Positions 35,561 to 47,495 of a DNA stretch of 64,000 nt are shown piece after piece. The notes beneath the pieces are model-generated. The model searched no databases, was not told the DNA's origin, and saw only the letters and a program-made list of their open reading frames with translations. Made by a program: the position numbers and the translations under genes. The stretch covers positions 7,564,001-7,628,000 of the forward strand of contig NC_133569.1 in NCBI RefSeq assembly GCF_048773025.1, written 5' to 3'. The stretch comes from Camelus bactrianus (taxonomy: Eukaryota > Chordata > Mammalia > Artiodactyla > Camelidae). Every line of letters begins with the position of its first letter. The first letter of the stretch is position 1.

Positions 35561-37548
35561 AAAGCCGTCCTTCACCTAGCTTGTCGGGAACACAAAGTTT
35601 CTCTTCAGTAGCAAACTCCACTCGATACATATATATGGGGAGGTACTAACTCCAACACGGTTTTATAGTGAAAACTGCAGGAACTTCAAACCGGCACTAG
35701 GAAACAGACAGAGAAACCAGAGTAAAATTTCTCCTGCAACCCGTTCCTTTTTGCTAGATGAACGAACGTCTCACCACATCCTAAGTTCTGAGAGATAAGT
35801 GTGTGTGAAAGCCGTCCTTCACCTAGCTTGTTGGGAACACAAAGTTTCTCTTCAATTGCAAACTCCACTCCATACATATTTATGGGTAGGTACTAGCTCC
35901 AAATCGGTTTTACAGTGAAAACTGCAGGAACATCAAACCGGCACTAGGAAACAGACTGAGAAACCAGAGTAATAGTTTTTCCTGCAACCCGTTCCGTTTG
36001 CACTAGATGAACGAACGTCTCTCCACATGCTCAGTTCTGAGAGATAAGTGTGTGTGAAAGCCGTCCTTCACCTAGCTTGTTGAGAATACAAAGTTTCTCT
36101 TCAGTTGCCAACCCCACTCCATACATATATATGGCTAGTTACTAGCTCCAACTCGGTTATACAGTGAAAACTGCAGGAACTTCAAACAGGCACTAGGAAA
36201 CAGACTGAGAAACCAGAGTAAAAGTTTTTCCTGCAACTCGTTCCCTTTTTGCTAGATGAACGAACGTCTCTCCACATGCTCAGTTCTGAGAGATAAGTGT
36301 GTGTGAAAGCCGTCCTTCACCTAGCTTGTTGGGAACACAAAGTTTCTCTTCAGTTGCAAACTCCACTCGATACATATATATGGGGAGGTACTAGCTCCAA
36401 CTCGGTTTTGCAGTGAAAACTGCAGGAACTTCAAACCGGCACTAGGAAACAGACTGAGAAACCAGAGTAAAAGTTGCTCCTGCAACTCGTTCCATTTGTG
36501 CTAGATGATCGAACGACTCTCCACATGCTCAGTTCTGAGATATAAGTGGGTGTGAAAGCCGTCCTTCACCTAGCTTGTTAGGAATACAAAGTTTCTCTTC
36601 AGTTGCAAACTCCACTCCATACATATATATGGGGAGGTACTAGCTCCAACTCGGTTTTACAGTGAAAACTGCAGGAACTTCAAACCGGCACTAGGAAACA
36701 GACTGAGAAACCAGAGTAAAAGTTTCTCCTGCAACCCGTTCCCTTTGTGCTAGATGAACGAACGTCTCTCCACATGCTCAGTTCTGAGAGATAAGTGTCT
36801 GTGAAAACCGTCCTTCACCTAGCTTGTTAGGAATACAAAGTTTCTCTTCAGTTGCAAACTCCACTCCATACATATATATGCGGAGGTACTAGCCCCAACT
36901 CGGTTTTATAGTGAAAACTACAGGAACTTCAAACCGGCACTAGGAAACAGACTGAGAAACCAGAGAAAAGTTTCTCCTGCAACCCGTTCCCTTTGTGCTA
37001 GATGAACGAACGTCTCTCCACATGCTCATTTCTGAGATATAAGTGTGTGTGAAAGCCGTCGTTCACATAGCTTCTTGGGAACACAAAGTTTCTCTTCAGT
37101 TGCAAACTCCACTCCATACATATATATTGGGAGGTACTAGCTCCAACTCGGTTTTACAGTGAAAACTGCAGGAACTTCAAACCGGCACTAGGAAACAGAC
37201 TGAGAAACCAGAGTAAAAGGTTCTCCTGCAACCCGTTCCTTTGTGCTAGATGAACGAACGTCTCTCCACATGCTCAGTTCTGATAGATAATTGTGTGTGA
37301 AAGCCGTCCTTCACCTAGCTTGTTGGGAACACAAAGTTTCTCTTCAGTTGCAAACTCCACTCGATACATATATATGGGTAGGTACTAGCTCCAACTCGGT
37401 TTTACAGTGAAAAGTGCAGGAAGTTCAAACCGGCACTAGGAAACAGACTGAGAAACCAGAGTAAAAGTTTCTCCTGCAAACCGTTCCATTTGTGCTAGAT
37501 GAACGAACGACTCTCCACATGCTCAGTTCTGAGAGATAAGTGTGTGTG
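35561..37548. repeat. 8-monomer unit a-b-c-d-e-h-i-j (1988 bp)
   Basis: Monomer starts: 35561, 35808, 36057, 36306, 36555, 36804, 37052, 37300. This is the clearest non-redundant order of the central types. Type a restarts at 37549. Private changes include CAGTAGC in a and GATATAAGTGGG in d. Confidence 0.83.
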
Positions 37549-38340
37549 AAAGCCGTCCTTCACCTAGCTTGTCGGGAACACAAAGTTTCTCTTCAGTGGC
37601 AAACTCCACTCGATACATATATATGGGGAGGTACTAGCTCCAACTCGGTTTTATAGTGAAAACTGCAGGAACTTCAAACCGGCACTAGGAAACAGACAGA
37701 GAAACCAGAGTAAAAATTTCTCCTGCAACCCGTTCCCTTTGTGCTAGATGAACGAACGTCTCACCACATGTTAAGTTCTGAGAGATAAGTGTGTGTGAAA
37801 GCCGCCCTTCACCTAGCATGTTGGGAACACAAAGTTTCTCTTCTTTTGCAAACTCCACTCCATACATATTTATGGGGAGGTACTAGCTCCAACTCGGTTT
37901 TACAGTGAAAACTGCAGGAACATCAAACCGGCACTAGGAATCTGACTGAGAAACCAGAGTAATAGTTTTTCCTGCAACCCGTTCCGTTTGCACTAGATGA
38001 ACGAACGTCTCTCCACATGCTCAGTTCTGAGAGATAAGTGTGTGTGAAAGCCGTCCTTCACCTAGCTTGTTGAGAATACAAAGTTTCTCTTCAGTTGCCA
38101 ACCCCAATCCATACATATATATGGCTAGTTACTAGCTCCAACTCGGTTTTACATTGAAAACTGCAGGAACTTCAAACAGGCACTAGGAAACAGACTGAGA
38201 AACCAGAGTAAAAGTTTCTCCTGCAACTCGTTCCCTTTTTGCTAGATGAACGAACGTCTCTCCACATGCTCAGTTCTGAGAGATAATTGTGTGTGAAAGC
38301 CGTCCTTCACCTAGCTTGTTGGGAACACAAAGTTTCTCTT
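37549..38340. repeat. a-b-c and start of d of the next unit
   Basis: a (37549, CTCGG and one extra base, AAAAATTTCTCC), b (37798, CTTTTGC, GGAATCTGAC), c (38047, CCAATCC, ACATTGAAAAC), then the head of d (38296, AATTGTGTG). The order is then broken by the dimer duplication at 38341. Confidence 0.8.
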
Positions 38341-38837
38341 CAGTTGCAAAATCCACTCGATACATATATATGGGGAGGTACTAGCTCCAACTCGGTTTTG
38401 CAGTGAAAACTGCAGGAACTTCAAACCGGCACTAGGAAACAGACTGAGAAACCAGAGTAAAAGTTTCTCCTGCAACTCGTTCCATTTGTGCTAGATGATC
38501 GAACGACTCTCCACATGCTCAGTTCTGAGAGATAAGTGGGTGTGAAAGCCGTCCTTCACCTAGCTTGTTAGGAATACAAAGTTTCTCTTCAGTTGCAAAC
38601 TCCACTCCATACATATATATGGGGAGGTACTAGCTCCAACTCGGTTTTACAGTGAAAACTGCAGGAATTTCAAACCGGCACTAGGAAACAGACAGAGAAA
38701 CCAGAGTAAAATTTCTCCTGCAACCCGTTCCCTTTGTGCTAGATGAACGAACGTCTCACCACATGCTAAGTTCTGAGAGATAAGTGTGTGTGAAAGCCGT
38801 CCTTCACCTAGCTTGTTGGGAACACAAAGTTTCTCTT
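38341..38837. repeat. 2-monomer duplication, copy 1 (497 bp)
   Basis: Contains a d body and a monomer with e head (TTAGGAATAC) and a tail (GACAGAGAAACC, TCTCACCAC). It is followed directly by a copy with only two substitutions (AAATCC/AACTCC and GGAATTT/GGAACTT), by my base-by-base reading. Confidence 0.9.
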
Positions 38838-39334
38838 CAGTTGCAAACTCCACTCGATACATATATATGGGGAGGTACTAGCTCCAACTCGGTTTTGCAG
38901 TGAAAACTGCAGGAACTTCAAACCGGCACTAGGAAACAGACTGAGAAACCAGAGTAAAAGTTTCTCCTGCAACTCGTTCCATTTGTGCTAGATGATCGAA
39001 CGACTCTCCACATGCTCAGTTCTGAGAGATAAGTGGGTGTGAAAGCCGTCCTTCACCTAGCTTGTTAGGAATACAAAGTTTCTCTTCAGTTGCAAACTCC
39101 ACTCCATACATATATATGGGGAGGTACTAGCTCCAACTCGGTTTTACAGTGAAAACTGCAGGAACTTCAAACCGGCACTAGGAAACAGACAGAGAAACCA
39201 GAGTAAAATTTCTCCTGCAACCCGTTCCCTTTGTGCTAGATGAACGAACGTCTCACCACATGCTAAGTTCTGAGAGATAAGTGTGTGTGAAAGCCGTCCT
39301 TCACCTAGCTTGTTGGGAACACAAAGTTTCTCTT
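38838..39334. repeat. 2-monomer duplication, copy 2 (497 bp)
   Basis: Same d plus e/a content as 38341-38837. At 39335 the sequence moves to b (CATTTGC), so the duplication ends there. Confidence 0.9.
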
Positions 39335-39538
39335 CATTTGCAAACTCCACTCCATACATATTTATGGGGAGGTACTAGCTCCAACTCGGTTTTACAGTGA
39401 AAACTGCAGGAACATCAAACCGGCACTAGGAAACAGACTGAGAAACCAGAGTAATAGTTTTTCCTGCAACCCGTTCCGTTTGCACTAGATGAAAGAACGT
39501 CTCTCCACATGCTCAGTTCTGAGAGATAAGTGTGTGTG
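39335..39538. repeat. Type b monomer body
   Basis: The rest of the monomer that starts at 39290, with TATTTATGG, GAACATC and TAATAG. It links the dimer duplication to the 8-monomer pair; one private change, GATGAAAGAACG. Confidence 0.75.
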
Positions 39539-41528
39539 AAAGCCGTCCTTCACCTATCTTGTTGAGAATACAAAGTTTCTCTTCAGTTGCCAACCCCACT
39601 CCATACATATATATGGCTAGTTACTAGCTCCAACTCGGTTTTACAGTGAAAACTGCAGGAACTTCAAACAGGCACTAGGAAACAGACTGAGAAACCAGAG
39701 TAAAAGTTTCTCCTGCAACTCGTTCCCTTTTTGCTAGATGAACGAACGTCTCTCCACATGCTCAGTTCTGAGAGATAATTGTGTGTGAAAGCCGTCCTTC
39801 ACCTAGCTTGTTGGGAACACAAAGTTTCTCTTCAGTTGCAAACTCCACTCGATACATATATATGGGGAGGTACTAGCTCCAACTCGGTTTTGCAGTGAAA
39901 ACTGCAGGAACTTCAAACCGGCACTAGGAAACAGACTGAGAAACCAGAGTAAAAGTTTCTCCTGCAACTCGTTCCATTTGTGCTAGATGATCGAACGACT
40001 CTCCACATGCTCAGTTCTGAGAGATAAGTGGGTGTGAAAGCCGTCCTTCACCTAGCTTGTTAGGAATACAAAGTTTCTCTTCAGTTGCAAACTCCACTCC
40101 ATACATATATATTGGGAGGTACTAGCTCCAACTCGGTTTTACAGTGAAAACTGCAGGAAATTCAAACAGGCACTAGGAAACAGACTGAGAAACCAGAGTA
40201 AAAGGTTCTCCTGCAACCCGTTCCTTTGTGCTAGATGAACGAACGTCTCTCCACATGCTCAGTTCTGATAGATAATTGTGTGTGAAAGCCGTCCTTCACC
40301 TAGCTTGTTGGGAACACAAAGTTTCTCTTCAGTTGCAAACTCCACTCGATACATATATATGGGTAGGTACTAGCTCAAATTCGGTTTTACAGTGAAAACT
40401 GCAGGAACTTCAAACCGGCACTAGGAAACAGACTGAGAAACCAGAGTAAAAGTTTCTCCTGCAAACCGTTCCATAAGTGCTAGATGAACGAACGACTCTC
40501 CACATGCTCAGTTCTGAGAGATAAGTGTGTGTGAAAGCCGTCCTTCACCTAGCTTGTCGGGAACACAAAGTTTCTCTTCAGTGGCAAACTCCACTCGATA
40601 CATATATATGGGGAGGTACTAGCTCCAACACGGTTTTATAGTGAAAACTGCAGGAACTTCAAACCGGCACTAGGAAACAGACAGAGAAACCAGAGTAAAA
40701 TTTCTCCTGCAACCCGTTCCCTTTGTGCTAGATGAACGAACGTCTCACCACATGCTAAGTTCTGAGAGATAAGTGTGTGTGAAAGCCGTCCTTCACCTAG
40801 CTTGTTGGGAACACAAAGTTTCTCTTCATTTGCAAACTCCACTCCATACATATTTATGGGGAGGTACTAGCTCCAACTCGGTTTTACAGTGAAAACTGCA
40901 GGAACATCAAACCGGCACTAGGAAACAGACTGAGAAACCAGAGTAATAGTTTTTCCTGCAACCCGTTCCGTTTGCACTAGATGAACGAACGTCTCTCCAC
41001 ATGCTCAGTTCTGAGAGATAAGTGTGTGTGAAAGCCGTCCTTCACCTAGCTTATTGAGAATACAAAGTTTCTCTTCAGTTGCCAACCCCACTCCATACAT
41101 ATATATGGCTAGTTACTAGCTCCAACTCGGTTTTACAGTGAAAACTGCAGGAAATTCAAACAGGCACTAGGAAATAGACTGAGAAACCAGAGTAAAAGTT
41201 TCTCCTGCAACTCGTTCCATTTGTGCTAGATGATCGAACGACTCTCCACATGCTCAGTTCTGAGAGATAAGTGGGTGTGAAAGCCGTCCTTCACCTAGCT
41301 TGTTAGGAATACAAAGTTTCTCTTCAGTTGCAAACTCCACTCCATACATATATATTGGGAGGTACTAGCTCCAACTCGGTTTTACAGTGAAAACTGCAGG
41401 AACATCAAACCGGCACTAGGAAACAGACTGAGAAACCAGAGTAATAGTTTTTCCTGCAACCCGTTCCGTTTGCACTAGATGAACGAACGTCTCTCCACAT
41501 GCTCAGTTCTGAGAGATAAGTGTGTGTG
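39539..41528. repeat. 8-monomer HOR of the 39-43 kb pair, copy 1
   Basis: Order c, d, e/i chimera, j (CTCAAATTCGG, CCATAAGTGC), a, b, c/d chimera, e/i/b chimera. The last monomer switches from TATATTGGG to GAACATCAAACC between about 41346 and 41400. As a result the b tail and c occur twice about 498 bp apart. Confidence 0.85.
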
Positions 41529-43517
41529 AAAGCCGTCCTTCACCTAGCTTGTTGAGAATACAAAGTTTCTCTTCAGTTGCCAACCCCACTCCATACATAT
41601 ATATGGCTAGTTACTAGCTCCAACTCGGTTTTACAGTGAAAACTGCAGGAACTTCAAACAGGCACTATGAAACAGACTGAGAAACCAGAGTAAAAGTTTC
41701 TCCTGCAACTCGTTCCCTTTTTGCTAGATGAACGAACGTCTCTCCACATGCTCAGTTCTGAGAGATAATTGTGTGTGAAAGCCGTCCTTCACCTAGCTTG
41801 TTGGGAACACAAAGTTTCTCTTCAGTTGCAAACTCCACTCGATACATATATATGGGGAGGTACTAGCTCCAACTCGGTTTTGCAGTGAAAACTGCAGGAA
41901 CTTCAAACCGGCACTAGGAAACAGACTGAGAAACCAGAGTAAAAGTTTCTCCTGCAACTCGTTCCATTTGTGCTAGATGATCGAACGACTCTCCACATGC
42001 TCAGTTCTGAGAGATAAGTGGGTGTGAAAGCCGTCCTTCACCTAGCTTGTTAGGAATACAAAGTTTCTCTTCAGTTGCAAACTCCACTCCATACATATAT
42101 ATTGGGAGGTACTAGCTCCAACTCGGTTTTACAGTGAAAACTGCAGGAAATTCAAACAGGCACTAGGAAACAGACTGAGAAACCAGAGTAAAAGGTTCTC
42201 CTGCAACCCGTTCCTTTGTGCTAGATGAACGAACGTCTCTCCACATGCTCAGTTCTGATAGATAATTGTGTGTGAAAGCAGTCCTTCACCTAGCTTGTTG
42301 GGAACACAAAGTTTCTCTTCAGTTGCAAACTCCACTCGATACATATATATGGGTAGGTACTAGCTCAAATTCGGTTTTACAGTGAAAACTGCAGGAACTT
42401 CAAACCGGCACTAGGAAAAAGACTGAGAAACCAGAGTAAAAGTTTCTCCTGCAAACCGTTCCATAAGTGCTAGATGAACGAACGACTCTCCACATGCTCA
42501 GTTCTGAGAGATAAGTGTGTGTGAAAGCCGTCCTTCACCTAGCTTGTCGGGAACACAAAGTTTCTCTTCAGTGGCAAACTCCACTCGATACATATATATG
42601 GGGAGGTACTAGCTCCAACACGGTTTTATAGTGAAAACTGCAGGAACTTCAAACCGGCACTAGGAAACAGACAGAGAAACCAGAGTAAAATTTCTCCTGC
42701 AACCCGTTCCCTTTGTGCTAGATGAACGAACGTCTCACCACATGCTAAGTTCTGAGAGATAAGTGTGTGTGAAAGCCGTCCTTCACCTAGCTTGTTGGGA
42801 ACACAAAGTTTCTCTTCATTTGCAAACTCCACTCCATACATATTTATGGGGAGGTACTAGCTCCAACTCGGTTTTACAGTGAAAACTGCAGGAACATCAA
42901 ACCGGCACTAGGAAACAGACTGAGAAACCAGAGTAATAGTTTTTCCTGCAACCCGTTCCGTTTGCACTAGATGAACGAACGTCTCACCACATGCTCAGTT
43001 CTGAGAGATAAGTGTGTGTGAAAGCCGTCCTTCACCTAGCTTGTTGAGAATACAAAGTTTCTCTTCAGTTGCCAACCCCACTCCATACATATATATGGCT
43101 AGTTACTAACTCCAACTCGGTTTTACAGTGAAAACTGCAGGAACTTCAAACAGGCACTAGGAAATAGACTGAGAAACCAGAGTAAAATTTTCTCCTGCAA
43201 CTCGTTCCATTTGTGCTAGATGATCGAACGACTCTCCACATGCTCAGTTCTGAAGGATAAGTGGGTGTGAAAGCCGTCCTTCACCTAGCTTGTTAGGAAT
43301 ACAAAGTTTCTCTTCAGTTGCAAACTCCACTCCATACATATATATTGGGAGGTACTAGCTCCAACTCGGTTTTACAGTGAAAACTGCAGGAAATTCAAAC
43401 AGGCACTAGGAAACAGACTGAGAAACCAGAGTAAAAGGTTCTCCTGCAACCCGTTCCTTTGTGCTAGATGAACGAACGTCTCTCCACATGCTCAGTTCTG
43501 ATAGATAATTGTGTGTG
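41529..43517. repeat. 8-monomer HOR of the 39-43 kb pair, copy 2
   Basis: Offset 1990. It shares the rare CTCAAATTCGG and CCATAAGTGC markers with copy 1. Its last monomer is a plain e/i form (AAATTCAAACAGGC), lacking the b tail of copy 1. Confidence 0.85.
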
Positions 43518-44263
43518 AAAGCCGTCCTTCACCTAGCTTGTTGGGAACACAAAGTTTCTCTTCAGTTGCAAACTCCACTCTATACATATATATGGGTAGG
43601 TACTAGCTCCAATTCGGTTTTACAGTGAAAACTGCAGGAACTTCAAACTGGCACTAGGAAACAGACTGAGAAACCAGAGTAAAAGTTTCTCCTGCAAACC
43701 GTTCCATTTGTGCTAGATGAACGAACGACTCTCCACATGCTCAGTTCTGAGAGATAAGTGTGTGTGAAAGCCGTCCTTCACCTAGCTTGTCGGGAACACA
43801 AAGTTTCTCTTCAGTGGCAAACTCCACTCGATACATATATATGGGGAGGTACTAGCTCCAACACGGTTTTATAGTGAAAACTGCAGGAACTTCAAACCGG
43901 CACTAGGAAACAGACAGAGAAACCAGAGTAAAATTTCTCCTGCAACCCGTTCCCTTTGTGCTAGATGAACGAACGTCTCACCACATGCTAAGTTCTGAGA
44001 GATAAGTGTGTGTGAAAGCCGTCCTTCACCTAGCTTGTTGGGAACACAAAGTTTCTCTTCATTTGCAAACTCCACTCCATACATATTTATGGGGAGGTAC
44101 TAGCTCCAACTCGGTTTTACAGTGAAAACTGCAGGAACATCAAACCGGCACTAGGAAACAGACTGAGAAACCAGAGTAATAGTTTTTCCTGCAACCCGTT
44201 CCGTTTGCACTAGATGAACGAACGTCTCTCCACATGCTCAGTTCTGAGAGATAAGTGTGTGTG
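43518..44263. repeat. j-a-b block
   Basis: j (43518, TCTATACAT), a (43766) and b (44015), in the same order as 40283-41030. It leads into c at 44264. Confidence 0.8.
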
Positions 44264-47200
44264 AAAGCCGTCCTTCACCTAGCTTGTTGAGAATACAAAG
44301 TTTCTCTTCAGTTGCCAACCCCACTCCATACATATATATGGCTAGTTACTAGCTCCAACTCGGTTTTACAGTGAAAACTGCAGGAACTTCAAACAGGCAC
44401 TAGGAAACAGACTGAGAAACCAGAGTAAAAGTTTCTCCTGCAACTCGTTCCCTTTTTGCTAGATGAACGAACGTCTCTCCACATGCTCAGTTCTGAGAGA
44501 TAATTGTGTGTGAAAGCCGTCCTTCACCTAGCTTGTTGGGAACACAAAGTTTCTCTTCAGTTGCAAACTCCACTCGATACATATATATGGGGAGGTACTA
44601 GCTCCAACTCGGTTTTGCAGTGAAAACTGCAGGAACTTCAAACCGGCACTAGGAAACAGACTGAGAAACCAGAGTAAAAGTTTCTCCTGCAACTCGTTCC
44701 ATTTGTGCTAGATGATCGAACGACTCTCCACATGCTCAGTTCTGAGAGATAAGTGGGTGTGAAAGCCGTCCTTCACCTAGCTTGTTAGGAATACAAAGTT
44801 TCTCTTCAGTTGCAAACTCCACTCCATACATATATATGGGGAGGTACTAGCTCCAACTCGGTTTTACAGTGAAAACTGCAGGAACTTCAAACCGGCACTA
44901 GGAAACAGACTGAGAAACCAGAGTAAAAGGTTCTCCTGCAACCCGTTCCCTTTGTGCTACATGAACGAACGTCTCTCCACATGCTCAGTTCTGAGAGATA
45001 AGTGTGTGTGAAAGCCGTCCTTAACCTAGCTTGTTGGGAACACAAAGTTTTTCTTCAGTTGCAAACTCCACTCCATACATATATATGGGGAGGTACAAGC
45101 TCCAACTCGGTTTTACAGTGAAAACTGCAGGAACTTCAAACCGGCACTAGGAAACAGACTGAGAAACCAGAGTAAAAGTTTCTCCTGCAACCCGTTCCCT
45201 TTGTGCTAGATGAACGAACGTCTCTCCACATGCTCAGTTCTGAGAGATAAGTGTCTGTGAAAGCCGTCCTTCACCTAGCTTGTTAGGAATACAAAGTTTC
45301 TCTTCAGTTGCAAACTCCACTCCATACATATATATGCGGAGGTAGTAGCCCCAACTCGGTTTTATAGTGAAAACTACAGGAACTTCAAACCGGCACTAGG
45401 AAACAGACTGAGAAACCAGAGAAAAGTTTCTCCTGCAACCCGTTCCCTTTGTGCTAGATGAACGAACGTCTCTCCACATGCTCAGTTCTGAGATATAAGT
45501 GTGTGTGAAAGCCGTCCTTCACATAGCTTCTTGGGAACACAAAGTTTCTCTTCAGTTGAAAACTCCACTCCATACATATATATTGGGAGGTACTAGCTCC
45601 AACTCGGTTTTACAGTGAAAACTGCAGGAACTTCAAACCGGCACTAGGAAACAGACTGAGAAACCAGAGTAAAAGGTTCTCCTGCAACCCGTTCCTTTGT
45701 GCTAGATGAACGAACGTCTCTCCACATGCTCAGTTGTGATAGATAATTGTGTGTGAAAGCCGTCCTTCACCTAGCTTGTAGGGAACACAAAGTTTCTCTT
45801 CATTTGCAAACTCCACTCCATACATATTTATGGGGAGGTACTAGCTCCAACACGGTTTTACAGTGAAAACTGCAGGAACTTCAAACCGGCACTAGGAAAC
45901 AGACTGAGAAACCAGAGTAAAAGTTTCTCCTGCAAACCGTTCCATTTGTGCTAGATGAACGAACGACTCTCCACATGCTCAGTTCTGAGAGATAAGTGTG
46001 TGTGAAAGCCGTCCTTCACCTAGCTTGTCGGGAACACAAAGTTTCTCTTCAGTGGCAAACTCCACTCGATACATATATATGGGGAGGTACTAGCTCCAAC
46101 TCGGTTTTACAGTGAAAACTGCAGGAACTTCAAACCGGCACTAGGAAACAGACTGAGAAACCAGAGTAAAAGTTTCTCCTGCAACCCGTTCCCTTTGTGC
46201 TAGATGAACGAACGTCTCTCCACATGCTCAGTTCTGAGAGATAAGTGTCTGTGGAAGCCGTCCTTCACCTAGCTTGTTAGGAATACAAAGTTTCTCTTCA
46301 GTTGCAAACTCCAATCCATACATATATATGCGGATTTACTAGCCCCAACTCGGTTTTATAGTGAAAACTACAGGAACTTCAAACCGGCACTAGGAAACAG
46401 ACTGAGAAACCAGAGAAAAGTTTCTCCTGCAACCCGTTCCCTTTGTGCTAGATGAACGAACGTCTCTCCACATGCTCAGTTCTGAGAGATAAGTGTGTGT
46501 GAAAGCCGTCCTTCACATAGCTTCTTGTGAACACAAAGTTTCTCTTCAGTTGCAAACTCCACTCCATACATATATATTGGGAGGTACTAGCTCCAACTCG
46601 GTTTTACAGTGAAAACTGCAGGAAATTCAAACAGGCACTAGGAAACAGACTGAGAAACCAGAGTAAAAGGTTCTCCTGCAACCCGTTCCTTTGTGCTAGA
46701 TGAACGAACGACTGTCCACATGCTCAGTTCTGATAGATAATTGTGTGTGAAAGCCGTCCTTCACCTAGCTTGTTGGGAACACAAAGTTTCTCTTCAGTTG
46801 CAAACTCCACTCCATACATATATATGGGGAGGTACTAGCTCCAATTCGGTTTTACAGTGAAAAATGCAGGAACTTCAAACCGGCACTAGGAAACAGACTG
46901 AGAAACCAGAGTAAAAGTTTCTCCTGCAAACCGTTCCATTTGTGCTAGATGAACGAACGACTCTCCACATACTCAGTTCTGAGAGATAAATGTGTGTGAA
47001 AGCCGTCCTTCACCTAGCTTGTCGGGAACACAAAGTTTCTCTTCAGTGGCAAACTCCACTCGATACATATATATGGGGAGGTACTAGCTCCAACACGGTT
47101 TTATAGTGAAAACTGCAGGAACTTCAAACCGGCACTAGGAAACAGACAGAGAAACCAGAGTAAAATTTCTCCTGCAACCCGTTCCCTTTGTGCTAGATGA

Positions 47201-47495
47201 ACGAACGTCTCACCACATGCTAAGTTCTGAGAGATAAGTGTGTGTGAAAGCCGTCCTTCACCTAGCTTGTTGGGAACACAAAGTTTCTCTTCATTTGCAA
47301 ACTCCACTCCATACATATTTATGGGGAGGTACTAGCTCCAACTCGGTTTTACAGTGAAAACTGCAGGAACATCAAACCGGCACTAGGAAACAGACTGAGA
47401 AACCAGAGTAATAGTTTTTCCTGCAACCCGTTCCGTTTGCACTAGATGAACGAACGTCTCTCCACATGCTCAGTTCTGAGAGATAAGTGTGTGTG
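44264..47495. repeat. 13-monomer HOR, copy 1 (3232 bp)
   Basis: Order c-d-e-g-h-i, b/j mixture (TAGGGAAC), a-headed monomer, h (GTGGAAGCC, CGGATTTAC), i (CTTCTTGTG), j (AAAAATGC, ATACTCAG), a, b. Rare markers repeat 2982 bp later: GTTGAAAAC 45555/48537 and TGTGGAAGCC near 46251/49233. Confidence 0.87.
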
